Shown: one piece after another, positions 25,481 to 33,467 of the stretch | Position numbering within the stretch: position 1 is the first letter of the stretch | Layout of the letters: each line of letters begins with the position of its first letter | Assembly (NCBI GenBank): GCA_019418225.1 | Contig: DYCF01000010.1 | Span: 1-64,000 of the forward strand | Source of the DNA: Clostridiales bacterium | GTDB taxonomy: Bacteria; Bacillota; Clostridia; Lachnospirales; Cellulosilyticaceae | DNA length: 64,000 nucleotides | Direction of reading: 5' to 3' | The notes under the pieces: generated by a model | Database searches by the model: none | What the model was told of the DNA's origin: nothing | What the model saw: the letters and a program-made list of their open reading frames with translations, nothing else | Made by a program: the position numbers and the translations under genes

Positions 25481-27235
25481 GTGAAGGTTTCCGAGTATAT
25501 AATAGACTTTATAAGTAGGCAGGGAGTAAAGGTTATATTTGGTTATCAAGGCGGTGCAATTACTAGAATTGTAGATGCTATTGGAAAAAAAGAGGAGATG
25601 TGCTTTTTCTCTAATTATCAAGAACAAGGGGCAGCTTTTGCAGCAGAAGGTTATGCAAGGATTACAGAAAATATAGGGGTAGCTATTGCAACAAGTGGAC
25701 CTGGTACAACCAATTTAATAACAGGTATAGGAAGTAGTTTCTTTGATTCTGTTCCAGTTATTTATATAACGGGTCAAGTAAATAGCAAGGAATATAAGAA
25801 ATCAGCAGCAGTAAGACAGGTGGGATTTCAAGAAACGGATATTGTAAGTATTGTAAAGCCAATTACTAAGTATGCAAGAACAATATGGCAAAAAGAAAAA
25901 ATCTTATATTATCTGCAAAAGGCAATGTACTTAGCAAAAGAAGGGAGACCAGGGCCTGTTTTATTAGATATTCCAATGGATGTTCAAAATGCAGAAGTTA
26001 ATCCTAGCTTATTAGAAAGTTACTATGAGAGTAAGGAGTACAAAGAAAAACTAATAAATAACAAGCCAGTAATAGATAAGAAATGTGTAGAAGAAGTCGC
26101 AAGAAGGTTACAGATGGCTAAAAGACCGGTGATATTAGTGGGGGGAGGAATAAGGCAGGCAAAGGCTATAGGGCAGCTGCAGGAGTTTGTAGAGAGAACA
26201 CATATTCCAGTTGTATCTACGCTTATGGGGCTAGATAGCTTGAGTCATGAGCAAAAGGAATATGTAGGGTTTATGGGCGCATATGGTGTAAGATATGCAA
26301 ATTTAACTGTGGCTAATGCAGATTTTATATTAGTATTAGGGGCTAGATTAACAGGAAGGCAAATAAGTACAAAGCCAGAATCCTTTGCAAGAGCTGCTAC
26401 GATTATACATGTAGATATTGATGAAAATGAACTTGGAAGAGCAATAGAAAAATCTATACAGATTCATGGTGATTTAAAAGATTTTTTGGAAAAGCTTAAT
26501 AAGCAAATTAAGGTAGAACATGTAGCGTTAGATTTAACAGCTTGGCAAATGAAAATTGAAAGCTATAAACAAAAATATGTTCAAAATCAGTTTGTTAATA
26601 AAGTGATTCAAAGTATAGGCAGTATGCTGCAAGAAGATGCCATTATATGTACAGATGTAGGTCAAAATCAGATATGGACAGCGCAGAGTATGACAATTAA
26701 TGAGAAAAGGCGATTGCTTACATCAGGAGGAATGGGGGCTATGGGCTTTGCTTTGCCAAGTGCCATTGGCGCATGGACAGGGGCATCAGAACGTCAGGTA
26801 TGTGTAATTGCTGGAGACGGCGGTATGCAGATGAATATTCAAGAGTTGCAGGCAGTTATAAGAGAGCAGATTCCGCTCAAAATATTTGTTTTAAATAATA
26901 GATGCCTAGGTATGATTAGACAATTTCAAGAAATGTACTTTGAGTCTAGATATGAGGGAACCATGAAAGGATATAGCACACCAGATTTTGTAGCATTAGG
27001 TAATGCTTATGGGATTACATCCATGAAAATAAAAAGTCAGAAAGAGTTATTAAATATTGCACCTTATTTAAAGGATAATAAGCCATATATATTTGAAGTC
27101 GTATTACCAGAGGTAACATATGTAACACCTAAATTGGGAATGGGAAGACCAATTGAAGATCAGGAGCCTTTATTAACAAGAGAGGAACTTCAAGAAGCGA
27201 TGTTAATTCCGCTATGGGATGAAAGGGGTGAATAA
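25481..27235 (+). CDS. ThDP-dependent acetolactate-synthase-like carboligase, YerE-like
   Basis: A 584-residue thiamine-diphosphate enzyme. The catalytic Glu lies in NYQEQGAAFAAEGYAR, SGPGTTNLITGI follows, and the cofactor motif is AGDGGMQMN...LNN. The nearest general family is acetolactate synthase large subunit. However, no small subunit or other branched-chain genes are present, and it is followed at once by rfbH, rfbF and rfbG homologues. In Yersinia the homologue YerE adds a two-carbon unit from pyruvate to C4 of CDP-4-keto-3,6-dideoxyglucose to make the yersiniose branch. I infer the same role here. GTG start after GGAGGAGGAGG. A catabolic or biosynthetic acetolactate synthase remains the alternative. 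Confidence 0.65.
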   Translation: MKVSEYIIDFISRQGVKVIFGYQGGAITRIVDAIGKKEEMCFFSNYQEQGAAFAAEGYARITENIGVAIATSGPGTTNLITGIGSSFFDSVPVIYITGQVNSKEYKKSAAVRQVGFQETDIVSIVKPITKYARTIWQKEKILYYLQKAMYLAKEGRPGPVLLDIPMDVQNAEVNPSLLESYYESKEYKEKLINNKPVIDKKCVEEVARRLQMAKRPVILVGGGIRQAKAIGQLQEFVERTHIPVVSTLMGLDSLSHEQKEYVGFMGAYGVRYANLTVANADFILVLGARLTGRQISTKPESFARAATIIHVDIDENELGRAIEKSIQIHGDLKDFLEKLNKQIKVEHVALDLTAWQMKIESYKQKYVQNQFVNKVIQSIGSMLQEDAIICTDVGQNQIWTAQSMTINEKRRLLTSGGMGAMGFALPSAIGAWTGASERQVCVIAGDGGMQMNIQELQAVIREQIPLKIFVLNNRCLGMIRQFQEMYFESRYEGTMKGYSTPDFVALGNAYGITSMKIKSQKELLNIAPYLKDNKPYIFEVVLPEVTYVTPKLGMGRPIEDQEPLLTREELQEAMLIPLWDERGE

Positions 27236-27236
27236 G

Positions 27237-28574
27237 ATGAAAAGGGAGGAAACCTTAAGAAAAGAGATTTTGGAAAAAGTAAAGGAGTATTATACACTTA
27301 CACATAAAAAAGAAGATTTTAAAAAGGGTGATTGGATTAACTATGGTGGCAGAATATACGATGAAAATGAAATGATGAATTTAGTAGAGAGTAGCCTAGA
27401 CTTTTGGCTCACATCCGGCAAATATGTGAGTGAGTTTGAAAAGAAGTTTAGCGAATTTCTAGGTGTTAAGTACTGTAGTCTAACCAATTCAGGTTCTTCA
27501 GCAAATCTACTCGCCTTTATGGCATTGACATCACCTAAATTAGAAGAAAAAAGAATTAAAAAAGGTGATGAAGTTATTACAGTAGCTGCAGGCTTTCCAA
27601 CCACAATTGCACCTATTGTGCAATATGGTGCAATACCCGTTTTTGTAGATATTAAATTACCTCAGTATAATATCGATGTTACGGCGTTAGAAAAGGCAAG
27701 AAGTGAAAAAACAAAAGCTGTAATGATTGCACATACATTAGGAAATCCCTTTGATTTAAAGGCTGTAAAAGAGTTTTGCAGTAAGTATGACTTATGGCTT
27801 GTAGAAGATAATTGCGATGCATTAGGTTCTAAATACTTTTATGAAGGAAGGTGGCAATATACAGGGACAATCGGTGATATTGGTACCTCTAGTTTTTATC
27901 CACCACATCATATTACCATGGGAGAAGGTGGTGCTGTTTATACCAATAACCTGTTGTTAAAACGTATTGTAGATTCTTTTAGAGATTGGGGAAGAGATTG
28001 CTGTTGCCCTTCAGGGGTAGATAATTTCTGCAAGAGAAGATTTTTAGGTCAACATGGTAAACTGCCCTTCGGATATGATCATAAGTATGTATATTCTCAC
28101 TTGGGTTATAACTTGAAGGTCACAGAGATGCAAGCCTCTATTGGACTCGCACAGCTAGAAAAGTTACCAGATTTTATTCAGAAGAGAAGAGCAAATTGGC
28201 GCTATTTAAGAGATGCACTGGATGATTTAAAGGATGTCATTATTTTACCTGAGGAAGTTTTAAATGGTGAGGCAAGCTGGTTTGGATTTTTAATAACTAT
28301 TAAAGAAAATGCAGGATTTACTAGAGATGAGATGGTGCGCTATTTAGAAGAAAAGCATATCCAGACAAGGATGCTTTTTGCTGGAAATATGGTTAAACAA
28401 CCTTGCTTTAATGAAATAACGGATTATCGCATTGTAGGAGAACTTACGGATACAGATACAGTAATGATGAATACATTTTGGGTAGGCGTCTATCCTGGAA
28501 TGAACAAAGAAAAGCTTCAGTATATGTCAGATATTATTCATGAATTTATTATAATGAATAGAAGGGCGAAATAA
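27237..28574 (+). CDS. rfbH: CDP-4-keto-6-deoxyglucose 3-dehydrase (E1), RfbH/DdhC-like
   Basis: A 445-residue DegT/DnrJ-fold enzyme of the E1 type, which removes the C3 hydroxyl of CDP-4-keto-6-deoxyglucose using PMP and a [2Fe-2S] cluster. The usual PLP lysine is replaced by histidine (His 224 in SFYPPHHITMGEGG), as in E1. The four cluster cysteines are in place: Cys 193, 255, 257 and 265, spaced like the C-X57-C-X1-C-X7-C motif with a 4-residue insertion. The ATG at 27237 lies 1 base after the previous stop; an in-frame ATG at 27219 is rejected because it overlaps that gene. The reductase partner (E3) is not in the window. Confidence 0.88.
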   Translation: MKREETLRKEILEKVKEYYTLTHKKEDFKKGDWINYGGRIYDENEMMNLVESSLDFWLTSGKYVSEFEKKFSEFLGVKYCSLTNSGSSANLLAFMALTSPKLEEKRIKKGDEVITVAAGFPTTIAPIVQYGAIPVFVDIKLPQYNIDVTALEKARSEKTKAVMIAHTLGNPFDLKAVKEFCSKYDLWLVEDNCDALGSKYFYEGRWQYTGTIGDIGTSSFYPPHHITMGEGGAVYTNNLLLKRIVDSFRDWGRDCCCPSGVDNFCKRRFLGQHGKLPFGYDHKYVYSHLGYNLKVTEMQASIGLAQLEKLPDFIQKRRANWRYLRDALDDLKDVIILPEEVLNGEASWFGFLITIKENAGFTRDEMVRYLEEKHIQTRMLFAGNMVKQPCFNEITDYRIVGELTDTDTVMMNTFWVGVYPGMNKEKLQYMSDIIHEFIIMNRRAK

Positions 28575-28575
28575 G

Positions 28576-29469
28576 ATGAGTAAGCCATTGTTAACAATTG
28601 CAGTACCTACATTTAATCGGGCAGAAGAATTGGAGAAATGTCTTAATACTATTTTTCCAGAGGCAGCAAATGAAGAGGAGATAGAGGTACTTATTGGCAA
28701 TAATGCTTCTACGGACCAAACAGAGTTGGTGATTCGAAAGTTTATGCAGCGCTATAAAAATATTATATATATTAAAAGACTTAAAAATATAGGAGCTGAT
28801 GGTAATATATTTAAATTAGTAGAAGAATCAAATGGAAGGTATTGTCTACTACATGGAGATGATGATTATTTTGTGCCTGGTGCAATCAAATATATTGTAG
28901 ATATTATAAAACAAAACCCGCAATGTTCTATTTACTTTATAAGTAGAGGACATAAAGACGTACGTCCCAATGAACTATGTGAAGGAATGTCACAGTTTTT
29001 AGATAAGGTGTCCTTTACAGCAGCCTCTATTAGTTCGGCCATTATTGATAAAGCGGTTTATAATACACTGAAGGAGAGGGATAAGTTCCTTTATTCGCAT
29101 TTAAATCAAATTTATATCTTATATAGCTTATTAGCAAAAAATAGGCGTTTCCTAATCATAGGAGCAAAGCTTATGAGTTATACATGGTCTATAGGCAATT
29201 ACAGTTTTGGGGAAGTTTATATCAAGAACTATATAGATATATTAAACTATTTTAAAGGAAAAGGGTTAAGTGATGAAGATATAAAAGCAGGGAAGAAGCG
29301 TATGCTAGAAGAACAGGTGATTCCTTGTTATCGTAAATGGCGCAAAAGCCCTATAACAATAACAATGTCTGAGGTAATGAAGTATTATGAACAGTACTAT
29401 AAGGATGAACCATATTTTGAAAAAAGACTACGTATTATGAAATATATTGAAAGAGGATATACGTGGTAA
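28576..29469 (+). CDS. Family 2 glycosyltransferase, abequosyltransferase-like
   Basis: A 297-residue GT2 enzyme: LTIAVPTFNRAEELEKCL, IGNNASTDQT, KNIGADGNIFKLVE, and LLHGDDDYF as the metal site near residue 97. The KNIGxDxNIFK and GDDDYF pair is typical of RfbV-type enzymes that transfer 3,6-dideoxyhexoses. That agrees with its place inside the dideoxysugar genes, 1 base after rfbH. It is a paralogue of the gene at 32388. The last ~120 residues are helical with basic patches. Transfer of the locally made dideoxysugar is inferred. Confidence 0.7.
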   Translation: MSKPLLTIAVPTFNRAEELEKCLNTIFPEAANEEEIEVLIGNNASTDQTELVIRKFMQRYKNIIYIKRLKNIGADGNIFKLVEESNGRYCLLHGDDDYFVPGAIKYIVDIIKQNPQCSIYFISRGHKDVRPNELCEGMSQFLDKVSFTAASISSAIIDKAVYNTLKERDKFLYSHLNQIYILYSLLAKNRRFLIIGAKLMSYTWSIGNYSFGEVYIKNYIDILNYFKGKGLSDEDIKAGKKRMLEEQVIPCYRKWRKSPITITMSEVMKYYEQYYKDEPYFEKRLRIMKYIERGYTW

Positions 29470-29511
29470 AAGGACGGAAAATAAAAAAATGTGTCCATTT
29501 TTGAGGGGCTA

Positions 29512-29520
29512 CATATAATA
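29512..29520 (+). promoter_or_regulatory. Possible sigma-K -10 element before rfbF
   Basis: CATATAATA fits CATANNNTA about 75 bases before the rfbF start. The -35 position reads GTCC rather than AC, so this is tentative. Confidence 0.3.
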
Positions 29521-29592
29521 TAATAGAGAGAAATTCACTGAACCTATAAAAGTAAGCATTTGTTTTTAAATAGGTTAAAATGGGGGATACAG

Positions 29593-30366
29593 ATGAAATT
29601 AGTTATATTAGCAGGTGGCCGTGGCACTAGGCTAGGGACAATTGCAGATTCTATACCTAAACCCATGGTAGAGATAGGTGGCAAGCCTATCCTATGGCAT
29701 ATTATGAAGATATATTCTTACTATGGTATTAATGAATTTGTAATATGTTTAGGATACAAGGCTCAAGTTATAAAAGATTACTTTGCCAGCTACTGTATTA
29801 AAAATACGGATTTCACCGTAGATTTGAGTACAAAGTCGTTTATTTTCCACAACCAGCATGAAGAAACAAATTGGAAGGTAACATTAATAGATACAGGACT
29901 TAATACTTTAAAAGGTGCAAGGCTAAAAATGATAGAAGGGTATTTAACGGATGAGGTAAATTTATTAACTTATGGAGATGGGTTAGCTAATATTAATATA
30001 CAAGAGCTTATTAAATTTCATAATGCCAATAACAAGTTAGTGACAATATCAGGCGTTCATCCTCCAGCAAGATTTGGAGAGTTAAAAATACAGGAAAATG
30101 AAGTAGTAGAGTTTAAAGAAAAGGCCTTTTCTTCACAAGAGACAATCAATGGTGGATATATGGTATTTAATAAAGGCTTGTTAGATTATTTATCTTTAGA
30201 CCCTCAATGTGATTTAGAATATGGGACTTTTGAGATGCTAGCAGCAAAAGGAGAAATAGGTGTTTATAAGCATCCTGGACAATGGGCATGTATGGATAAT
30301 GAGAGAGAGATGCAGATGCTCAATAAACTTTGGGAAGAGAATAAAGCTTTTTGGAAGGTCTGGTAA
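29593..30366 (+). CDS. rfbF: Glucose-1-phosphate cytidylyltransferase
   Basis: A 257-residue sugar nucleotidyltransferase that makes CDP-glucose from CTP and glucose-1-phosphate. LAGGRGTRLGTIADSIPKPMVEIGGKPILWHI contains the GxGTRL...PKPM signature. YGDGLANI holds the metal site, and HPPARFGEL, NGGYMVFN and DNEREMQMLNKLW are typical RfbF/DdhA blocks. I chose the ATG at 29593 after TGGGGGATACAG; the longer TTG start adds 11 residues outside the fold. Its stop overlaps the next start as TAATG. First committed step of the CDP-dideoxyhexose branch. Confidence 0.88.
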   Translation: MKLVILAGGRGTRLGTIADSIPKPMVEIGGKPILWHIMKIYSYYGINEFVICLGYKAQVIKDYFASYCIKNTDFTVDLSTKSFIFHNQHEETNWKVTLIDTGLNTLKGARLKMIEGYLTDEVNLLTYGDGLANINIQELIKFHNANNKLVTISGVHPPARFGELKIQENEVVEFKEKAFSSQETINGGYMVFNKGLLDYLSLDPQCDLEYGTFEMLAAKGEIGVYKHPGQWACMDNEREMQMLNKLWEENKAFWKVW

Positions 30367-31301
30367 TGATGCTGAGGCGAGTTGTTATAACAGGTGCAAC
30401 AAGTATGCTGGGGATAAGTTTAATGAATTATTTGTTATCACAGGGAGTAGAAAAAATATTAGCCATATGTTCACCAGGTTCAACCAGAATAAAAAACATC
30501 CCAAAGCATTCTTGCATTCAGATTATACAAGGTGATTTAGCTTATTTAGAAGATATAAAACAAGTTATCAGGTCTGAATATGAAATCTTTTATCATTTTG
30601 CATGGATAGGTACACAGGCTAAGACAAGAAATAATATAAAAGTACAAATGAAGAATATAGGTTACACATTAGATGCACTAAGGTTAGCAAAGGAATTAGG
30701 CTGTAAGACTTTTGTAGGTGCTGGGTCTCAGGCAGAGTATGGTATATGGGAGAAGCCATTAAGTGAAGAAACACCTACTTGTCCTCAAGATGCCTATGGT
30801 TTTGCAAAATATATGGCTGGTAGGTTGAGTCAATTTTTTGCAAAGGAAATAGGCATGCAGCATATGTGGGTAAGGGTTGTAAGTATTTATGGACCGCATG
30901 ACAGAAAAGATACGATGATTATGTCCACATTAAAACAGCTTCTTGCTACAGGGCAGGCAGCTTTTACAAAGGGTGAACAAATCTGGGATTATTTATATGA
31001 AGATGACGCAGCAAGGGCAATGGCCTTAATTGGAAGTAGAGGGAAGCCTGGTAGCATCTATGTGTTAGGAAGTGGCAAAGCCTATTCACTAAAGCAATAT
31101 ATAGAAGAAATGATAGAAGTATTAGGAAAAGGTCATACGGCTAAGTTTGGCGAAATACCTTACAAGGCGGATGCAAAAATGTATTTATGTGCAGATATAA
31201 CAAAGCTTACAGAGGATACAGGTTTTTTGCCTCAAATCGCTTTTAAAGAAGGTATTAGTGAGACCGTTAAGGCACTTTGTAAGGAGGAGTATCATGAGTG
31301 A
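30366..31301 (+). CDS. NAD-dependent epimerase/reductase (SDR), YerF- or abequose-synthase-like
   Basis: A 311-residue extended SDR. VVITGATSMLGISLMNYL binds NAD(P), HFAWIG follows, and GAGSQAEYG with DAYGFAKYMAG supplies the Ser and YxxxK. The ATG at 30366 overlaps the rfbF stop (TAATG) and GGAAGG lies 7 bases before it. Its place between rfbF and rfbG suggests it reduces a keto group of the CDP-dideoxysugar. With the YerE-like enzyme present it could be the YerF-type reductase of the two-carbon side chain; alternatively it reduces C4 as abequose or paratose synthase does. Confidence 0.65.
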   Translation: MMLRRVVITGATSMLGISLMNYLLSQGVEKILAICSPGSTRIKNIPKHSCIQIIQGDLAYLEDIKQVIRSEYEIFYHFAWIGTQAKTRNNIKVQMKNIGYTLDALRLAKELGCKTFVGAGSQAEYGIWEKPLSEETPTCPQDAYGFAKYMAGRLSQFFAKEIGMQHMWVRVVSIYGPHDRKDTMIMSTLKQLLATGQAAFTKGEQIWDYLYEDDAARAMALIGSRGKPGSIYVLGSGKAYSLKQYIEEMIEVLGKGHTAKFGEIPYKADAKMYLCADITKLTEDTGFLPQIAFKEGISETVKALCKEEYHE

Positions 31302-32373
31302 GTTTGGAGCATGTTACAAAGGCAAAACGGTATTAGTTACAGGGCACACGGGTTTTAAGGGCTCATGGCTTACAATATGGCTCAGGTTATTAGGTGCAAA
31401 TGTAGTTGGTTATGCATTAGAACCTATAACCAGTAAGGATAACTTTGTATTAACCGATTTAACGCATAAGATGGAAGATATTCGAGGGGACATAAGAGAT
31501 AGAAAGCAGTTGCAAAAAGTCTTTGATCAGTATGCACCTGATTTTGTATTTCACCTAGCAGCACAACCGCTTGTGAAATGGTCTTATAAAGAGCCAGTGT
31601 ATACTTATGAAACAAATGTAATGGGGACTATTAATGTGCTGGAATGTATGCGAAGTAGTCAGAAGAAACAAGTGGGTATTTTTATTACAACTGATAAATG
31701 TTATGAAAATAAAGAACAAATATGGGGGTATAGAGAAGAAGATGCATTAGGTGGTTATGATCCTTATAGTTCTTCTAAGGGGGCAGCTGAAATCGCCATT
31801 AATTCGTGGCGAAGCGCCTTTATGAATCCAAAGGATTACACTTCGCATCATAAATCTATAGCTTCTGTACGTGCGGGTAATGTAATAGGGGGAGGAGATT
31901 GGGCTAAAAATCGTATAATTCCAGATTGTATTCGGAGTATAGAAAAAGGAGAACCTATTGAAATTAGAAGTCCACATGCTATTAGGCCGTGGCAACATGT
32001 ACTAGAACCCTTAAGTGGCTATTTAATGTTAGGAGAAAAAATGTGGGCAAATCCTACGGCTTTTTGTGAGGGATGGAATTTTGGTCCGTATAGTCATCAG
32101 ATTTTAACCGTTCAGCAAGTGGCACAAGCGCTTATTGATGCCTATGGAAAAGGCAGTTTGCAAGTAGTCGAGGCTACTGAGCATGAGGCGGAGCTCCTCA
32201 CATTAGATATTACTAAAGCATTTTGGTATTTAAAATGGCATCCTACTTTAAACTGGAGAGAAATGATACAGTACACAGTAGATTGGTATAAGGCGTATAC
32301 AAATTGTAATGTCTATATGTTTTGTGAAGAACAGATTCAAGATTTTATGAGAAAACAAAAAGTTAATGATTAA
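31294..32373 (+). CDS. rfbG: CDP-glucose 4,6-dehydratase
   Basis: A 359-residue extended SDR that converts CDP-glucose to CDP-4-keto-6-deoxyglucose. VLVTGHTGFKGSWLTIWLR is the diagnostic N-terminal loop of RfbG/DdhB. FHLAAQPLVKWSYKEPVYTYETN, TTDKCYENKE, YDPYSSSKGAAE (YxxxK) and RAGNVIGGGDWAKNRIIPD are further family blocks. The ATG at 31294 follows AAGGAGG and overlaps the previous gene by 8 bases, so the two are translationally coupled. Supplies the substrate of RfbH. Confidence 0.92.
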   Translation: MSEFGACYKGKTVLVTGHTGFKGSWLTIWLRLLGANVVGYALEPITSKDNFVLTDLTHKMEDIRGDIRDRKQLQKVFDQYAPDFVFHLAAQPLVKWSYKEPVYTYETNVMGTINVLECMRSSQKKQVGIFITTDKCYENKEQIWGYREEDALGGYDPYSSSKGAAEIAINSWRSAFMNPKDYTSHHKSIASVRAGNVIGGGDWAKNRIIPDCIRSIEKGEPIEIRSPHAIRPWQHVLEPLSGYLMLGEKMWANPTAFCEGWNFGPYSHQILTVQQVAQALIDAYGKGSLQVVEATEHEAELLTLDITKAFWYLKWHPTLNWREMIQYTVDWYKAYTNCNVYMFCEEQIQDFMRKQKVND

Positions 32374-32387
32374 AAGGAGCAATTTGT

Positions 32388-33272
32388 ATGACGGTGCAAC
32401 CTTTAATAACAATAGGCATCCCCACCTATAATCGAAGTGCTTATTTAAAAGAAAATTTAAAAACGATATATGAACAAATAGGTAATGATCCAGATTTTGA
32501 GATATTAGTTATTAATAATGCATCAGATGACGATACGGAGGAAATCATTTTACATTTTAAAAAGCAGTATAATAACTTAACCTATATAAAGAATGATAGT
32601 AATATTGGTGCGGATCGAAATATTTTTAAAGTAATTGATGAGGCAAGAGGTATATATTGCTTATGGCATAGTGATGATGATTATTTTTATCCTGATGCGT
32701 TACCACGCATTAAAGCTATTATTAATCAGTATAGACAGTGCGCAGTTTTATTTATACGGCAAATTTATCAAGAGGCAGAAGCAACATTATATAGTGGCAT
32801 GAGTGAGTTTTTAAGGCAGACTTCCTATGGTGCAACAGGAATATCTAGCATCATTTTAGAAAAAAAGGCATTTAGCCAAATAAGAGAACCACAAAAATTT
32901 ATAAAAACTAGCATAAATCATATGTATTTAATTTATAGTATACTTGAAAAAAATCCTTTATTTGTGATGATTAATAGAAAATATATACGCCTTATGGGGG
33001 CAAAATCTACTTCATATAATTGGGGAAAATTTATCATTAAGGATTATTTGGATATATTATATTATTTTAATCAATATGGGTTGAATTCAAAGTTTATCAA
33101 AGAAGAGAAGAAGAAATTATTAGATGGGGCTATTGTACCCTGGTATAAAAAATTACAAGATCCGAGATGGAATATAGACCTTAGTGATACGATAAAATAC
33201 TTTGTACAGTATTATAAAGATGAACCATATTTCTTGGAATATTATGATGTCTTAGTAAATATTCATTCATAA
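32388..33272 (+). CDS. Family 2 glycosyltransferase, abequosyltransferase-like
   Basis: A 294-residue paralogue of the gene at 28576: LITIGIPTYNRSAYLKENL, INNASDDDTEE, SNIGADRNIFKVID, and WHSDDDYFYPDAL as metal site. The GADxNIFK and DDDYF pair is shared with RfbV-like dideoxyhexosyltransferases. The start follows AAAGGAGC. It closes the dideoxysugar operon in front of a strong terminator. Two related transferases may add the same sugar to two acceptors or one after the other (inference). Confidence 0.7.
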   Translation: MTVQPLITIGIPTYNRSAYLKENLKTIYEQIGNDPDFEILVINNASDDDTEEIILHFKKQYNNLTYIKNDSNIGADRNIFKVIDEARGIYCLWHSDDDYFYPDALPRIKAIINQYRQCAVLFIRQIYQEAEATLYSGMSEFLRQTSYGATGISSIILEKKAFSQIREPQKFIKTSINHMYLIYSILEKNPLFVMINRKYIRLMGAKSTSYNWGKFIIKDYLDILYYFNQYGLNSKFIKEEKKKLLDGAIVPWYKKLQDPRWNIDLSDTIKYFVQYYKDEPYFLEYYDVLVNIHS

Positions 33273-33304
33273 GACAAAAAAGGAAGATAATTAGAAGACG
33301 AATA

Positions 33305-33343
33305 AAAACTGGCTAGAACCTAAAGGGGATAGCCAGTTTTATT
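33305..33343 (+). terminator. Terminator of the dideoxysugar operon
   Basis: Perfect stem AAAACTGGCTA / TAGCCAGTTTT with a 14-base loop and T-rich end. I take it as the right edge of the surface-glycan locus. Confidence 0.85.
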
Positions 33344-33467
33344 AATGTATAAAAATTGGGGGAAATCATGTCTATATTATTAGATTAACAAGAATGATTT
33401 AGTGAATTATAATAAAAATAAATACTATTTAGAACAAAGTTTAGAAAAAGTGTTTATGGAGGAGACT

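Noticed and set aside
25481..27235. ilvB, acetolactate synthase for branched-chain amino acids
   Set aside because: No ilvN, ilvC or leu genes are near and the gene is embedded in dideoxysugar genes; the YerE-like reading fits better, though it is not proven.
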